Part shown: piece after piece, positions 43,771 to 54,187 of the stretch
Numbering within the stretch: the first letter of the stretch is position 1
Layout: each line of letters opens with the position of its first letter
Source of the DNA: Listeria monocytogenes ATCC 19117
GTDB taxonomy: Bacteria; Bacillota; Bacilli; Lactobacillales; Listeriaceae
Assembly (NCBI RefSeq): GCF_000307025.1
Contig: NC_018584.1
Location: 2,752,501-2,816,500, forward strand
Direction: 5' to 3'
Length of the DNA stretch: 64,000 bases
Program-made: the position numbers and the translations under genes
The notes under the pieces: model-generated
What the model was told of the DNA's origin: nothing
Databases searched by the model: none
What the model saw: the letters and a program-made list of their open reading frames with translations, nothing else

Positions 43771-43812
43771 TATTCGCTCCTTATTTTTGAGTTATTCCCT
43801 ATAGCAATTAGT

Positions 43813-44760
43813 TTATTTTTTACGTTTCCTAAGTAATAACACTGCCACAAGAATAACTATAACACCCGCTACCACGAAAATCCATTCTGTACCTTTGTCA
43901 CCTGTGCTTGGCAAATCTGTTTTGTCATCTTTTGTAACTTTTGTAACATCAGCAGGTTTTGCTGTTGCGCTTTTGACCGCGTTCTTTGTTTCGATTTTCT
44001 TCACTTTATCTGGAGCTGTTACGACTGCTTCATTTTGTTTTTTCGCTGGGACTTGATAGGTTACTTCTTCACTATAATTACCCGATTCATCAAAAGCATA
44101 TGCAGTAATTTGTTTTGGTGTTGTCGCCCATTCTGCATAAAAATAACCATCTTTATCCGCAGTTGTTGTTCCTTCTCCAAAGTTTTCATCTGCCGGAGAA
44201 CTCATATATACACTAGCGAATGGTTTTGTTTTACCTGTGAAAATTTTTGTTTCTAAATCAAAATTCATATCTGTAATAGTCAGTTGGGCCGTTTTTTCTT
44301 TGACTAAGTAATTGAGTTTGACTGCTGTTGTTTTGCCGTCTTCACTATCTCCAAGGAGCGTGACTTCTTGGATACCTGTTTGTGCAGTACTTAGTTTAGA
44401 ATTGGCTGCTAAGCGATAATTGGTTAGTTTTGTATCGGTGTAATCAGTTAATGTTGCGGTGAAATCTTTGAGATCAATCTTACTATTTTGTTCATACGAG
44501 TAAACTTCTTGAGAATCGGTAATATCTATCGTTGTTTGAACTTTGCTTTTTTGCGATGTTGTTACAGTCGTGTCTTTTGTCGGTACTGCTGGTTCTGGCT
44601 TTTCTTCAGTAATTATGTTTTCAGTAGTATCTGTTGTTTTTTCTTCTGTAGGTGTTGAATTGTTACCATTTTCATTTGTTTCAGCGCTTGCTGCCAATGA
44701 GAATGGAATGATTAGACAAGTTACTAACGCAGTAAGCACTAGCCCGTGGAATTTTTTCAT
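43813..44760 (-). CDS. LPXTG cell-wall-anchored surface protein
   Basis: 315 residues from the ATG at 44758-44760, after AAAGGGGAA. Signal peptide (about 1-27, ending SLAASAE), a Thr/Glu-rich stretch, an Ig-like repeat (about 75-155, with [19 protein letters not shown]), a further beta-sandwich with [20 protein letters not shown] (about 165-240), a Lys/Thr/Val linker, and the sorting signal LPSTG with hydrophobic span and RKRKK tail. Sortase A would link it to peptidoglycan. Ligand unknown. Confidence 0.92.
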   Translation of the reverse strand: MKKFHGLVLTALVTCLIIPFSLAASAETNENGNNSTPTEEKTTDTTENIITEEKPEPAVPTKDTTVTTSQKSKVQTTIDITDSQEVYSYEQNSKIDLKDFTATLTDYTDTKLTNYRLAANSKLSTAQTGIQEVTLLGDSEDGKTTAVKLNYLVKEKTAQLTITDMNFDLETKIFTGKTKPFASVYMSSPADENFGEGTTTADKDGYFYAEWATTPKQITAYAFDESGNYSEEVTYQVPAKKQNEAVVTAPDKVKKIETKNAVKSATAKPADVTKVTKDDKTDLPSTGDKGTEWIFVVAGVIVILVAVLLLRKRKK

Positions 44761-44862
44761 AATAAATTCCCCTTTCATTTTGCTTAGTTTAATAATAAGC
44801 AGAAATGTGATGAAAGTCAATTTTAAATTACAATATTGTTACAAATATTAAAACTGCGATAC

Positions 44863-44896
44863 AAAAAAACCTTGCTAAGATTGTACTTAGCAAGGC
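44863..44896 (-). terminator. Terminator of the cydABCD operon
   Basis: CCTTGCTAAG and CTTAGCAAGG around six bases; on the minus strand seven T follow (44863-44869). It lies directly after the cydD stop. Confidence 0.9.
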
Positions 44897-44902
44897 TTAA
44901 TT

Positions 44903-46645
44903 TTATAATTCAATCGGGCGATCTAGTTGATAAAGTCGTTTATAGCGTGGTTCTTCTGCCATTAATTCAGCATGAGGTCCTTCCATTAACGTTTTTCCCT
45001 CTTCTAAAAACAAGACGCGGTCCATTTTTTCGGCACCAACTAAATGATGCGTTACCCATATGAGTGACTTATCTGCTAACGTTTCAAAGATAGTCGCTAG
45101 TAAATCGCGTTCTGTAATTGGGTCCAGACCAACTGTTGGTTCGTCTAAAATAACGATTGGTGTGTTTTGTAGTAGAATCCGAGCGAGAGCGATACGACCA
45201 CGCTCACCACCTGAAAAACGTTCACCCATTTCACTCATTTGTGTATGATAGCCATCTGGCATGCTCATTATAAAATCGTGCAACTGAACTTTTTTCGCCG
45301 CTTCGTATACTTCTTCGTCCGATGCATCTTGATTTCCAAGGCGGATGTTGTTTAAGACGGTCGTACTGAAAAGGTGCGCTTTCTGATTTAACATTGATGT
45401 TATTTCAGGAATTTGCGGTCTTAAATTCTCCACTTCAACGCCGTTCATAGTTACTTTTCCAGCTGTTGGCAGTAAAGCTCCTTGAACTAATTTAAGAAAA
45501 GTTGATTTCCCTGTTCCACTTCGACCGATAATCGCCACTTTTTCACCTTGTTGCAATGTGAAGTCAAAACCATTTAAGATTTCTGGTGACTTTTCATCGT
45601 ACGCGAAAGTTAGATTTTCTGCTTTTAAAACAACATTTTCTGTGTTGATTCGCTCTATTTCTTTCGTTTCTTCTTCAAAAGTTGGTAGCGTCGGATCTTC
45701 TATTTTGTCTAAACGAGCAAGCGAGTCTTGGTATAATGATTTGTCACTGATAGCACTTGAAACTGGTACAAACGCTTCTGCTAGCGCCATAATTGCCAAA
45801 ACAAAAGCGGCAATCATCGTTCCAGAAAAGGCTCCATCACGTGATTCTGCTGTACTCCAATAAACCATCACGATAACCATAAAGCCAACAACTAACTGAC
45901 TAAAGAAATCGCGCCAATTAACAAAATGAAACTGTTTATTTTCTGTTCGAAGCATGTCTGCCTCGTCTTTTTCGTAGTTAGAAATAAATGTTTTTTCACG
46001 TCCACTGAATTTCCAATCACTAATACCAAACACTGCATCGGTAAATTTTTGATATAAACTATTGCGCCCTTGTTTTAGATAAGCATTCTTTCCACGAGCA
46101 TATAAAAGTGATACCCATGGAAGAACGAGCACAAGGAGGCCAATCAAGAGTACAAAGAGCGCAGCAAATGGAATCGAGAATGCTCCAAGCGCGATAACGA
46201 CGCCCGCGTAAAGCACGAGGCTAACAATTGCCGGTAGCATTGTAGTTAAATAGAAATTTTGTAAATGCTCAATGTCACCTGCGAGGAGGCCCAGAATATC
46301 GCCAGTTTTATAACGTGATTTTAGTAGTAACGCTTGCGGCTCAAGTAAACGATACAGTCGAACGCGCATCTTTTCCAGAATTCTAAGGACAAGCGAATGG
46401 CTCGAAAGGCGTTCCACATAGCGTGAAACGGAGCGCATAATACCAAATGCACGAACACCAACTGTCGAAATATAAACCGCCATGATGGATTCCGGCATCA
46501 AGGACGATTTCGAAATTAAATGTCCAGACGTAAACATAAGTGCTCCAGCAGAGGCAAAAGTTAGTGTTCCAAGGAAGATGACAAGTAAAAACAAGCCGCG
46601 GTTTTCTTTAATATATGGGATAATCCAGCTACTTTTCCGCATCAT
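44903..46645 (-). CDS. cydD: CydD, cysteine/glutathione ABC exporter for cytochrome bd assembly
   Basis: 580 residues: six membrane spans (about 15-300), then an ATPase domain with Walker A IGRSGTGKSTFLK, signature FSGGERGRIALAR, Walker B IVILDEPTVGLD and H-loop WVTHHL. It forms a heterodimer with CydC that exports thiols needed to assemble cytochrome bd. It overlaps cydC by four bases and is the last gene of cydABCD. Confidence 0.93.
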   Translation of the reverse strand: MMRKSSWIIPYIKENRGLFLLVIFLGTLTFASAGALMFTSGHLISKSSLMPESIMAVYISTVGVRAFGIMRSVSRYVERLSSHSLVLRILEKMRVRLYRLLEPQALLLKSRYKTGDILGLLAGDIEHLQNFYLTTMLPAIVSLVLYAGVVIALGAFSIPFAALFVLLIGLLVLVLPWVSLLYARGKNAYLKQGRNSLYQKFTDAVFGISDWKFSGREKTFISNYEKDEADMLRTENKQFHFVNWRDFFSQLVVGFMVIVMVYWSTAESRDGAFSGTMIAAFVLAIMALAEAFVPVSSAISDKSLYQDSLARLDKIEDPTLPTFEEETKEIERINTENVVLKAENLTFAYDEKSPEILNGFDFTLQQGEKVAIIGRSGTGKSTFLKLVQGALLPTAGKVTMNGVEVENLRPQIPEITSMLNQKAHLFSTTVLNNIRLGNQDASDEEVYEAAKKVQLHDFIMSMPDGYHTQMSEMGERFSGGERGRIALARILLQNTPIVILDEPTVGLDPITERDLLATIFETLADKSLIWVTHHLVGAEKMDRVLFLEEGKTLMEGPHAELMAEEPRYKRLYQLDRPIEL

Positions 46646-48366
46646 ACTTCCTCCAATTGGGCTTTGACTAAATTGTAATAGAAACCTTTACGCGAAAGTA
46701 ATTCTTCGTGCGTTCCAGTTTCAACGACAGCCCCGTGATCTAAAACAATAATTCGGTCCATTTCGAGCATCCAGTGCAAACGATGCGTCGCGAAAAAGAC
46801 AAGTCGATTTTCAAATAAGTCTAGCATTGGTTTTTTTAACTCATATTCCGTTTCAATATCTAAGTGGGCTGTTGGCTCATCCATTAACACAATTGGACGA
46901 TCCGTTAAGAATGCACGAGCCAGTGCGACACGCTGTTCTTGCCCACCACTCAGCATCCGCCCAGCTTCTCCGACAAGCGTTTCATAACCATCTTCCAGTC
47001 CCGCTACAAGCTTATTTAAACCGGCAGATTCTGCTGCTTTTTTCATTTCCTCATCTGTAGAGTTAGGATGATAAAAGCGAATATTTCCAGCAATTGTATC
47101 GTGGAAAAGGTATGGATGTTGCGGAATATAAGTGACTTGGGTTTGCCAATCACTCGAAGCAAGCGACGCACCACTTTCCCCATTCCAACGAAAACCTCCA
47201 GAAGTCGGGGTCAAAAAGCCACTCAAAACATCAATCAAGGTAGATTTCCCAGCGCCCGTCGCACCAATAATCCCAACTTTTTCAAATCCTTTTACCGTAA
47301 AACTGGCTTCATGAAGCGAATCTGCAGCATCTACATCATGCTTTACAGTAATATTTTCAAACGAAAACTCCGTATTTTCAGCAAAAGTTGTTAAAGGTAG
47401 TGCATTCGTTTCCGGTTTTTCTGCTTTGGCTTGGTCAATAATTCCTTGAATAACGCGACCAGCCTCTTGACCATCAAGTGTAGCATGATAATCCGAGCCA
47501 ACTTCACGAACTGGTAAAAAGTATTCTGGCGCAAGGATTAGGACACTAAGCGCAATTGGCAAATTCATGTTACCGTCAATGAGACCAAGACCTAGGAACA
47601 GCGCAACGAGCGCAATCGATAACATCGTAAAGAAATCTAGCGCGAATGACGACATAAATGCCACACGCAACGTTTTCATCGTGGCTTTACGATAACGCGA
47701 ACTAACCGAAGCAATTTTCCCTTCATGGTCGTGACTAAGCCCCAAATACCGCAACGTTTCCAAACCCTTCAACGAATCTACAAAGTGGTTAGAGAGCACG
47801 CGATACGTTTCAAATTGGGAATCTGCTTGTTTTTTCGCGGCTAATCCTAGAATAATCATAAATACAATTAAAATCGGCAAAGTAATCATCAAAATAAAAG
47901 CAGAAGTCCAGTCTTGAAAAGCAATATACACCCAAATCATCGCTGGAATAATTGCCATATTCATCATTTTAGGTAAAAACAGTTCCAAGTAATTTCGGAA
48001 ATCCGCCACACCTTCCATAACCATCGTGACCACTTTCCCAGTTCCTTCCGCACGAGCAAAACGCGGTCCAAGTGCGAACAAACTATCAAGCAACTCTTCC
48101 CGCATCGTTTTCGCTAGTTTCGCAGCATAACGGTAAACGATTTGTTTTTTCCATACATTCAAAAAGTGACGCAAGAAATAGGCCCCCGCGAAGAGACCTA
48201 TTTGTATTGTGACTGATTGAAACGCGTGCTCGTGAAATAAGTCAGTAATCGCACGAGCTAAAGTTATCGCCATCACGATAATCGCAGCACCTTGAACAAG
48301 CGTGAAAACTGCGAGAATCGCCATTATTTTTTTAATTCCTTTGTAGTTCCTTAAATCTTTTCCCAT
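46642..48366 (-). CDS. cydC: CydC, ABC exporter subunit for cytochrome bd assembly
   Basis: 574 residues: six membrane spans, then an ATPase domain with Walker A IGATGAGKSTLID, signature LSGGQEQRVALAR, Walker B IVLMDEPTAHLD, H-loop FATHRL. Partner of CydD. The ATG at 48366 overlaps the cydB stop by one base. Confidence 0.93.
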   Translation of the reverse strand: MGKDLRNYKGIKKIMAILAVFTLVQGAAIIVMAITLARAITDLFHEHAFQSVTIQIGLFAGAYFLRHFLNVWKKQIVYRYAAKLAKTMREELLDSLFALGPRFARAEGTGKVVTMVMEGVADFRNYLELFLPKMMNMAIIPAMIWVYIAFQDWTSAFILMITLPILIVFMIILGLAAKKQADSQFETYRVLSNHFVDSLKGLETLRYLGLSHDHEGKIASVSSRYRKATMKTLRVAFMSSFALDFFTMLSIALVALFLGLGLIDGNMNLPIALSVLILAPEYFLPVREVGSDYHATLDGQEAGRVIQGIIDQAKAEKPETNALPLTTFAENTEFSFENITVKHDVDAADSLHEASFTVKGFEKVGIIGATGAGKSTLIDVLSGFLTPTSGGFRWNGESGASLASSDWQTQVTYIPQHPYLFHDTIAGNIRFYHPNSTDEEMKKAAESAGLNKLVAGLEDGYETLVGEAGRMLSGGQEQRVALARAFLTDRPIVLMDEPTAHLDIETEYELKKPMLDLFENRLVFFATHRLHWMLEMDRIIVLDHGAVVETGTHEELLSRKGFYYNLVKAQLEEV

Positions 48367-49388
48367 TAATACGTCATTTTCTCCTTACTAGAAACGCGCT
48401 TACGGAAAACATAGTAGCTCCAAATTTGGTAACCAAGAACAAACGGCAGTAGCGTAACGGCAACTATCGTCATCACACTAAGCGAATATTGTCCGGAAGC
48501 TGCATTTTCTATAGTTAAATCAAACGCACTGTTGATAGAACTGATCATTACACGTGGGAATAGTGACACGAAAATCGTCGCAATCGTGAAGACAATTCCA
48601 AGTCCGCCGAATGTAAATGCCAAAATATCACGATCTTTCCAAATAAACAGGGCAGATAGCACGTACATAACGACTACAATTCCAATCATCAGTGGTACAA
48701 GTACAGGTCTAACTTGGAACATGTCAGTATTGAAGTAAGCAAGTACAACGAAAATTACTAGAGCTGGTACAGTAATAAACCAAACACGTTTCGCCATACG
48801 ACGAGCACGGTCTTGAATATCCTCTTCTGTACGTAAAGTAATAAATAGTAATCCGTGAAGTAGGCACATGAGCGTAATCGTCACGCCACCCCATACGGAG
48901 AATACGGTAATGTAATCAAAGAACCCAGCGTACATATCCATATCACTATTAATCGGCATACCTTGAATCAAGCTAGCAAATAATACACCAAATAGGAATG
49001 GCGGTAAAATACTACCGAAGAAAATAACCCAATCCCATGTTTTTATCCAAAGCGGTGAATCTTTTTGACCACGGAATTCAAAAGAAACACCACGGCCAAT
49101 TAGCGCAAGTAATAAGAATACTAGCGGAATATAATAACCACTAAACATGGTTGCATACCAGTTAGGGAAAGCGGCGAAAATCGCGCCCCCAGCAGTTAGT
49201 AACCAAACTTCATTTGCATCCCAGAACGGCCCAATCGTATTAACGAGCACGCGGCGTTCCAGTGCATTTCTAGCCATAAATCGTGTAGACATCCCAACAC
49301 CAAAGTCAAAACCTTCAAGGAAGAAGAATCCAATGAATAAGATGGCGATTAATAGAAACCATAACTCATTTAGTGACAAAGCTTTCAT
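48366..49388 (-). CDS. cydB: Cytochrome bd quinol oxidase subunit II
   Basis: About 340 residues, eight or more membrane spans, with the CydB start region ELWFLLIAILFIGFFFLEGFDFGVGM and PFWDANEVWLLTAGGAIFAAFP. It pairs with CydA to oxidise menaquinol and reduce O2 with high affinity. The ATG at 49386-49388 touches the GGGGG ribosome-binding site, so a TTG nine bases downstream (49377-49379, giving MSLNELW) may be the real start. It overlaps the end of cydA. Confidence 0.93.
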   Translation of the reverse strand: MKALSLNELWFLLIAILFIGFFFLEGFDFGVGMSTRFMARNALERRVLVNTIGPFWDANEVWLLTAGGAIFAAFPNWYATMFSGYYIPLVFLLLALIGRGVSFEFRGQKDSPLWIKTWDWVIFFGSILPPFLFGVLFASLIQGMPINSDMDMYAGFFDYITVFSVWGGVTITLMCLLHGLLFITLRTEEDIQDRARRMAKRVWFITVPALVIFVVLAYFNTDMFQVRPVLVPLMIGIVVVMYVLSALFIWKDRDILAFTFGGLGIVFTIATIFVSLFPRVMISSINSAFDLTIENAASGQYSLSVMTIVAVTLLPFVLGYQIWSYYVFRKRVSSKEKMTY

Positions 49389-50772
49389 CCCCCTTATCAA
49401 ACGGATCTACGGAAATCTCTGCTTTTTCTGGTTTGTGTCCGTCTGGTCCTTTTTTAATTTCACGTATAAACAAGTAAACCAATAGAATGGCTAAAATCGT
49501 ATAAATTGTCGAGAACGCAATTATCGAGAACAAAATTTGTCCTGATGAAACGTTTGGCGATACGGCATCAGCGGTTTTCATGTAACCGAAAACTACCCAT
49601 GGTTGTCGCCCTATTTCTGTCATAATCCAACCCATGGAGTTCGCTAGGAACGGGAAGCCAATCATTGGAATCATGAAACGTAAATACCATTTTGCATTAA
49701 CGAGTTTTTTCTTCCAAGCAAGCACGATACCAATTAATGCGAATAAAATCATTAACATACCTGCGCCAACCATGATACGGAAGCTCCAAAATGCTGTTTT
49801 AACTGGTGGGATGTAGTCACCTTCACCATATTTTTCTTCGTATTGTTTTTGCAGCGTGTTCATACCTTCCACGCTACCAGTTAATGTTCCGTAAGATAAG
49901 AAACTTAGCGCGTAAGGGACATTGACTTCCCATTCGTTTTTCTTCTCTTCTGGGTTGATCTTGGCAATCATCGTCCACGGAGCTGGGTCGGCTGTATCTT
50001 CCCATATCCCCTCTGTTGCTGCCATTTTCATTGGTTGTGTTTTAACCAAGTATTGTGCTTGTGAGTGACCACTGAAAGCCACACCAAAGCCACCGATTAC
50101 CGCCATGACCATTGCAATTTGGAATGATCGTTTAAAGAAGGCGACATCTTGTTTTTTGAGCATCTTATACGCACTGACACCAGCAATGAAAAAGGCCCCA
50201 GTGGCAAATGCCCCGAATATAACGTGCGGGAACTCCACAAGTAGTTGTCCATTAGTAATAAGTTGCAAGAAGTCATTCATTTCTGCGCGGCCGTTCTTAA
50301 ATTCAAAACCAACCGGATGTTGCATAAATGAGTTCGCTGCTAAAATCCAGAAACTAGACATAATTGTTCCGATTGAAACAAGCCAAATACATGCTAAATG
50401 AAGTTTTTTGCCAAGTTTGTCCCAACCAAAAATCCAAAGTCCGATAAACGTAGATTCCATAAAGAATGCAAGTAACGCTTCGATTGCAAGTGGTGCTCCG
50501 AATACGTCCCCAACAAATCTAGAGTAATCCGACCAGTTCATCCCAAACTGGAATTCTTGAATAATACCGGTTACGACACCGACTGCGAAGTTAATAAGGA
50601 ATATGTGTCCCCAAAACTTCGACATTTTTTTGTAAATTTCTTTCCCCTTCACGACATACAACGTTTCCATAAGAGCAACCATAAATACAAGTCCAATTGA
50701 AAGTGGTACAAATAAGAAATGGAAAATCGTTGTTGATGCGAATTGAAAACGGGCTAAAAATAGTTTATCCAC
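49366..50772 (-). CDS. cydA: Cytochrome bd quinol oxidase subunit I
   Basis: 468 residues starting at a GTG (50770-50772) after AAGGAGG. The heme-ligand and Q-loop regions are as in the short Firmicute form: FQFASTTIFHFLFVPLSIG at the start, GIIQEFQFGMNWSDYSRFVGDVFGAP, HVIFGAFATGAFF, FSGHSQAQYLVKTQPMKMAA, and WIMTEIGRQPW near 400. It carries hemes b558, b595 and d. First gene of cydABCD, after a 380-base control region. Confidence 0.96.
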   Translation of the reverse strand: MDKLFLARFQFASTTIFHFLFVPLSIGLVFMVALMETLYVVKGKEIYKKMSKFWGHIFLINFAVGVVTGIIQEFQFGMNWSDYSRFVGDVFGAPLAIEALLAFFMESTFIGLWIFGWDKLGKKLHLACIWLVSIGTIMSSFWILAANSFMQHPVGFEFKNGRAEMNDFLQLITNGQLLVEFPHVIFGAFATGAFFIAGVSAYKMLKKQDVAFFKRSFQIAMVMAVIGGFGVAFSGHSQAQYLVKTQPMKMAATEGIWEDTADPAPWTMIAKINPEEKKNEWEVNVPYALSFLSYGTLTGSVEGMNTLQKQYEEKYGEGDYIPPVKTAFWSFRIMVGAGMLMILFALIGIVLAWKKKLVNAKWYLRFMIPMIGFPFLANSMGWIMTEIGRQPWVVFGYMKTADAVSPNVSSGQILFSIIAFSTIYTILAILLVYLFIREIKKGPDGHKPEKAEISVDPFDKGDESFVTK

Positions 50773-51153
50773 CCTTTTCTCCTCCTTTTTGTGCTAAAAA
50801 TTACTGCTTCGTTCCCTGATTTGTGCTTCTCTCTTAAAAATCATGTGAAAAACCGCCCAAAGTGACGCGTTCAGTTGCTCTGTAATTCACAAAGCATAAT
50901 AAAATAATATGTAATCCTTATTTTTCACAGATTTAGGAACTAGTTAAGAAAGATTTTCACTTTATAATGAGTTCTATCTGGAGTATATTTTATCCTATTT
51001 TGCGACAAATTTATTTAGTACTTTCGATGTTATTTTGTTTTAGTTAGATTGTGATATTTTTCGCAATTATTATCTGGCTGTAAATGTTGGTAAGGCTTAT
51101 TGCTTTTTATTTCACAATGAAAGATTTAAAAGTATGATTTCTTACAATAAGCA
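50773..51153. other. Control region upstream of cydA
   Basis: 381 bases without a gene. It is AT-rich and holds two TGTGAA half-sites on the minus strand (50886-50892 region as TTGTGAA, and 50934-50939), and a third as TTCACA at about 51112. These resemble halves of the NADH-sensor Rex site TTGTGAAATNNTTCACAA, but no full dyad is present. I see no confident promoter or RNA element beyond this. Confidence 0.4.
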
Positions 51154-51624
51154 TTAAGACCTATTCAATTTATTCCGTTTTCGTAGATCTTGGAAAAAAC
51201 TTTTTAACATTTCGCTGCTTTCTTTTTCCATTAATCCTGCTTCTACTTCACACGTATGATTAAATCGGTCATCTTGGAGTAAATTCATTAACGATCCGGC
51301 TGTTCCCGCTTTTGGATCTTTGGCTCCGTAATAAACTTTTTCAATCCGCGAAAGTAAAATGGCGCCGCTACACATCGGACATGGTTCTAGCGTAACGTAT
51401 AGTTCTGCACCGCTAAGTCGCCATGAATTTTGATGTTTACACGCATCTTGAATCGCAAGCAACTCCGCATGGGTCACTGCATTTTGGCTCGTTTCACGCA
51501 AATTATGCGCCCGCCCAATAATTTCTCCATCTAAAACAACGACTGCACCAATTGGAACTTCTCCAATATCTCGTGCTTTCTCGGCTTCTTCAAGCGCTTG
51601 TTGCATAAAGAAAGCTCGTTCCAT
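51154..51624 (-). CDS. tadA: tRNA-specific adenosine deaminase TadA
   Basis: 156 residues. Deaminase zinc site: HAE in VTHAELLAIQDA (catalytic Glu) and PCPMCSGAILLSRI with two Cys. It converts wobble A34 to inosine in tRNA-Arg(ACG). The N-terminus and RIEKVYYGAKDPKAGTAGS fit TadA. In Bacillus this gene is next to scRNA and dnaX; here about 10 kb of other genes separates them. The ATG follows GAGGTG. Confidence 0.95.
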   Translation of the reverse strand: MERAFFMQQALEEAEKARDIGEVPIGAVVVLDGEIIGRAHNLRETSQNAVTHAELLAIQDACKHQNSWRLSGAELYVTLEPCPMCSGAILLSRIEKVYYGAKDPKAGTAGSLMNLLQDDRFNHTCEVEAGLMEKESSEMLKSFFQDLRKRNKLNRS

Positions 51625-51818
51625 CTATGCACCTCATTTCTAAAAAGTCACTCATTGTTATTTTAGCATAGCTTGGATTGGATGTAGGAATAATCTGCTC
51701 AAACTTTCACAGGAACACTTTAGTTGCTTTCGCGGAACATTTATATTACCATATATTAATACTAGGTCCTAAAACAAAATTATCAAAATATACAATCTAC
51801 TTATAAAGGAGAGTCATT

Positions 51819-53396
51819 ATGAATTCAGAAAATTTAATCGCTCCAGAACTTTATAATATTACCGACGAGATTGCTAAATTCAGTTCTGAAAAAACTGCTT
51901 TAATTTGGAAAAATGAGCATAACGAAACAAAAACTTGGAGTTACCGCCACCTGCTTGAACAAGCGAATAAATTTGCCAATGTTGTCAAAGACGCAGGCAT
52001 AAAAAAAGGTGACCACGTTATCGTCATGACACCTAGATTACTCGAAACGTACGCAATTTACATGGGCTTATGGAAAGCTGGTGCCATTATCATCCCGGCA
52101 TCCGAGCTACTTAAAGCGCACGATTTAGAATACCGCATCCACCATGCAAACGTAAAAGCAATCGTTTCTTACAATGGAATGACTGCTGAATTTGATAAAA
52201 TTGAAAGCATCCCTTCTGTTTCGAAAAAAATTATTGTTGGGGAGAAATTATCCGGCTGGGATCACTACGAAACATTAATGGAAGCCGCTTCAACCGAATT
52301 TGAACGCGTGGAAACTTCGCGCGATGATGCTTGTCTGCTTGCATTCACGAGTGGAACAACAGGTAATCCTAAAGGCGTTGTACATATTCACGGCTGGGGT
52401 TACGCGCATATTCGTATCGCTGCTGATCATTGGCTCGATATTCACGAAGACGATATCGTTTGGGCTACAGCCGGACCTGGTTGGCAAAAATGGGTTTGGT
52501 CTCCTTTCCTTTCTGTACTCGGAAAAGGTGCCACTGGCTTCATTTACAACGGTCGTTTCATTCCTGAAAAACAACTTCATTTACTGGAAGAAGAAAAAAT
52601 CAACGTGCTGTGCTGTACGCCAACAGAATATCGCTTAATGGCTAAAGTAAATAATTTGCGCGAACATGATTTAAGTTCCCTTCGTAGCGCCGTATCAGCA
52701 GGAGAACCTCTAAACCGCGAAGTAATTCAAGTTTTCCAAGATAATTTTGATATTAAAGTTCGCGACGGCTACGGTCAAACGGAGAGTACACTGTTGATTG
52801 GGACACTGGTTGATACGCCGATTCGCCCTGGTTCGATGGGCAAACCAATTATGCCTGAATACATGGCGATTATTGATGCTGAAGGAAATCCAGTTGGTGT
52901 CGGTGAAATTGGTGATATCGCGATGCGTAGAGATTTCCCAGCACTTTTCAAAGAGTACTATAAAGAACCAGAACGTTTGCAAAAAGCGATTCGCGGTGAT
53001 TATTTCGTTTCTGGTGACCGCGCTATCCGCGATGAAGATAATTATTACTGGTTCCAAGGCCGGAATGACGATATTATTATTAGCTCTGGTTACACGATTG
53101 GACCGTTCGAAGTAGAGGACGCGCTCACACATCATCCAGCCGTAAAAGAAGTCGCTGTTGTCGCAAGTCCTGACGAAATCCGCGGTACGGTCGTAAAAGC
53201 ATTTATCGTCTTAAAGGATGGTTACGAGGGCACGGAAGATCTTGTGCATGAATTACAAACATTCACGAAAGAACAAACCGCTCCGTATAAGTATCCGCGC
53301 CGGATTGAGTTTGTTGAGGCATTACCGAAAACTGATTCTGGTAAAATTCGCCGCGTTGAGTTGCGTGATGCGGAGTTTGCTAGTGTGCATGGATAA
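51819..53396 (+). CDS. mbcS: Acyl-CoA synthetase, methylbutyryl-CoA synthetase (MbcS)-like
   Basis: 525 residues of the ANL superfamily. Motifs: the phosphate loop LAFTSGTTGNPKG, then GPGWQKWVWSP, DGYGQTES, SGDRAIRDED, GRNDDIIISSGYTIGPFEVE, and the A10 Lys in KTDSGKIRR near the end. It turns a carboxylic acid, ATP and CoA into an acyl-CoA. From memory the listerial enzyme at this place (lmo2720) makes 2-methylbutyryl-CoA for branched-chain fatty acids. AAAGGAG precedes the ATG. Single gene with terminator. Confidence 0.85.
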   Translation: MNSENLIAPELYNITDEIAKFSSEKTALIWKNEHNETKTWSYRHLLEQANKFANVVKDAGIKKGDHVIVMTPRLLETYAIYMGLWKAGAIIIPASELLKAHDLEYRIHHANVKAIVSYNGMTAEFDKIESIPSVSKKIIVGEKLSGWDHYETLMEAASTEFERVETSRDDACLLAFTSGTTGNPKGVVHIHGWGYAHIRIAADHWLDIHEDDIVWATAGPGWQKWVWSPFLSVLGKGATGFIYNGRFIPEKQLHLLEEEKINVLCCTPTEYRLMAKVNNLREHDLSSLRSAVSAGEPLNREVIQVFQDNFDIKVRDGYGQTESTLLIGTLVDTPIRPGSMGKPIMPEYMAIIDAEGNPVGVGEIGDIAMRRDFPALFKEYYKEPERLQKAIRGDYFVSGDRAIRDEDNYYWFQGRNDDIIISSGYTIGPFEVEDALTHHPAVKEVAVVASPDEIRGTVVKAFIVLKDGYEGTEDLVHELQTFTKEQTAPYKYPRRIEFVEALPKTDSGKIRRVELRDAEFASVHG

Positions 53397-53398
53397 TC

Positions 53399-53434
53399 AA
53401 AAACCCAGCCTTCCTGAATAGAAGGTTGGGTTTT
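53399..53434. terminator. Bidirectional terminator
   Basis: AAAACCCAGCCTTC and GAAGGTTGGGTTTT around seven bases. It ends the acyl-CoA synthetase and the leftward deaminase-like gene. Confidence 0.9.
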
Positions 53435-53437
53435 CTT

Positions 53438-54157
53438 TTAAATATTCAACTCACTCGCCGCTTCCTCGTCCAGCACCACTGTAAAATTAGGGTGTAACTG
53501 GAAAATCGAGCTTGGAATGTCTTCTGTCACTGGGCCTTGTAGGGCTTTTTTGATAATCGCTGCTTTTTTCTTGCCGTTTGCGAATAGGATGACTTCTTTT
53601 GCGTGCATGACGCTTTTTGGTCCCATTGTTACGTAGTATTCGGGGACTTTTTCCACGTCGCCGCCAACTTCTCCGAGCAAAATATCGAACATATCTGGGC
53701 GTGATTGAACGGAAACAAGTCGGGTTTCATCGCCGAATTTGGTTACGCCAGGTAAGTTCCCGCAGAAGTGACCATCTTCACCAATCCCGATTAAAATCGC
53801 GTCCAAACCGCCAACTGCTTTCAAATGCGCTTCATGGTCTGTATAGTTTTTCGTATCTAGCATGTGAATTTGTTCTTCTGGAATTCCCGCCGGATCAAAG
53901 TACATCGCTTTTAAATTGGCAATGGTTACGCCGTATTTTTCGTCCCCAATTGGAATTTCGTCAAAATTATAATAGCTTACATTTGTCAGTGGTGCCTTTT
54001 CTTTCATTTCTTCTACAATCAGTTCGTACATTCGCTTCGGTGTGGAGCCTGCTGTGATGGCTAAATGAACCAACTTGTCTTGATACATTTTCCCTAAAAG
54101 CAGTTGCATCGTTGTTTTACTCATATTTTCGTAATCTTTTTCCACAATAATTTTCAT
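53438..54157 (-). CDS. NagB/6-phosphogluconolactonase family protein
   Basis: 239 residues from the ATG at 54155-54157, six bases after GAGGTG. Motifs: LAITAGSTPKRMYELI, NFDEIPIGDEKYGVT, and LIGIGEDGHFCGNLPG, the phosphosugar site with the catalytic-region Asp and His. The family includes glucosamine-6-phosphate deaminase and 6-phosphogluconolactonase; the sequence fits the deaminase side loosely but the substrate is open. It has a MerR-type promoter with a 19-base spacer, divergent from a MerR gene. Confidence 0.8.
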   Translation of the reverse strand: MKIIVEKDYENMSKTTMQLLLGKMYQDKLVHLAITAGSTPKRMYELIVEEMKEKAPLTNVSYYNFDEIPIGDEKYGVTIANLKAMYFDPAGIPEEQIHMLDTKNYTDHEAHLKAVGGLDAILIGIGEDGHFCGNLPGVTKFGDETRLVSVQSRPDMFDILLGEVGGDVEKVPEYYVTMGPKSVMHAKEVILFANGKKKAAIIKKALQGPVTEDIPSSIFQLHPNFTVVLDEEAASELNI

Positions 54158-54187
54158 TTTTTTCACCTCTCGCTTTGAATTACCTTT

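Noticed and set aside
48545-48560. Second parS-like site (CACGTG)
   Set aside because: Only the central hexamer matches; the flanks do not fit TGTTNCACGTGAAACA.
50884-51120. Rex operator at cydA
   Set aside because: Only half-sites are seen; no full TTGTGAA...TTCACAA dyad, so it is not called as a site.
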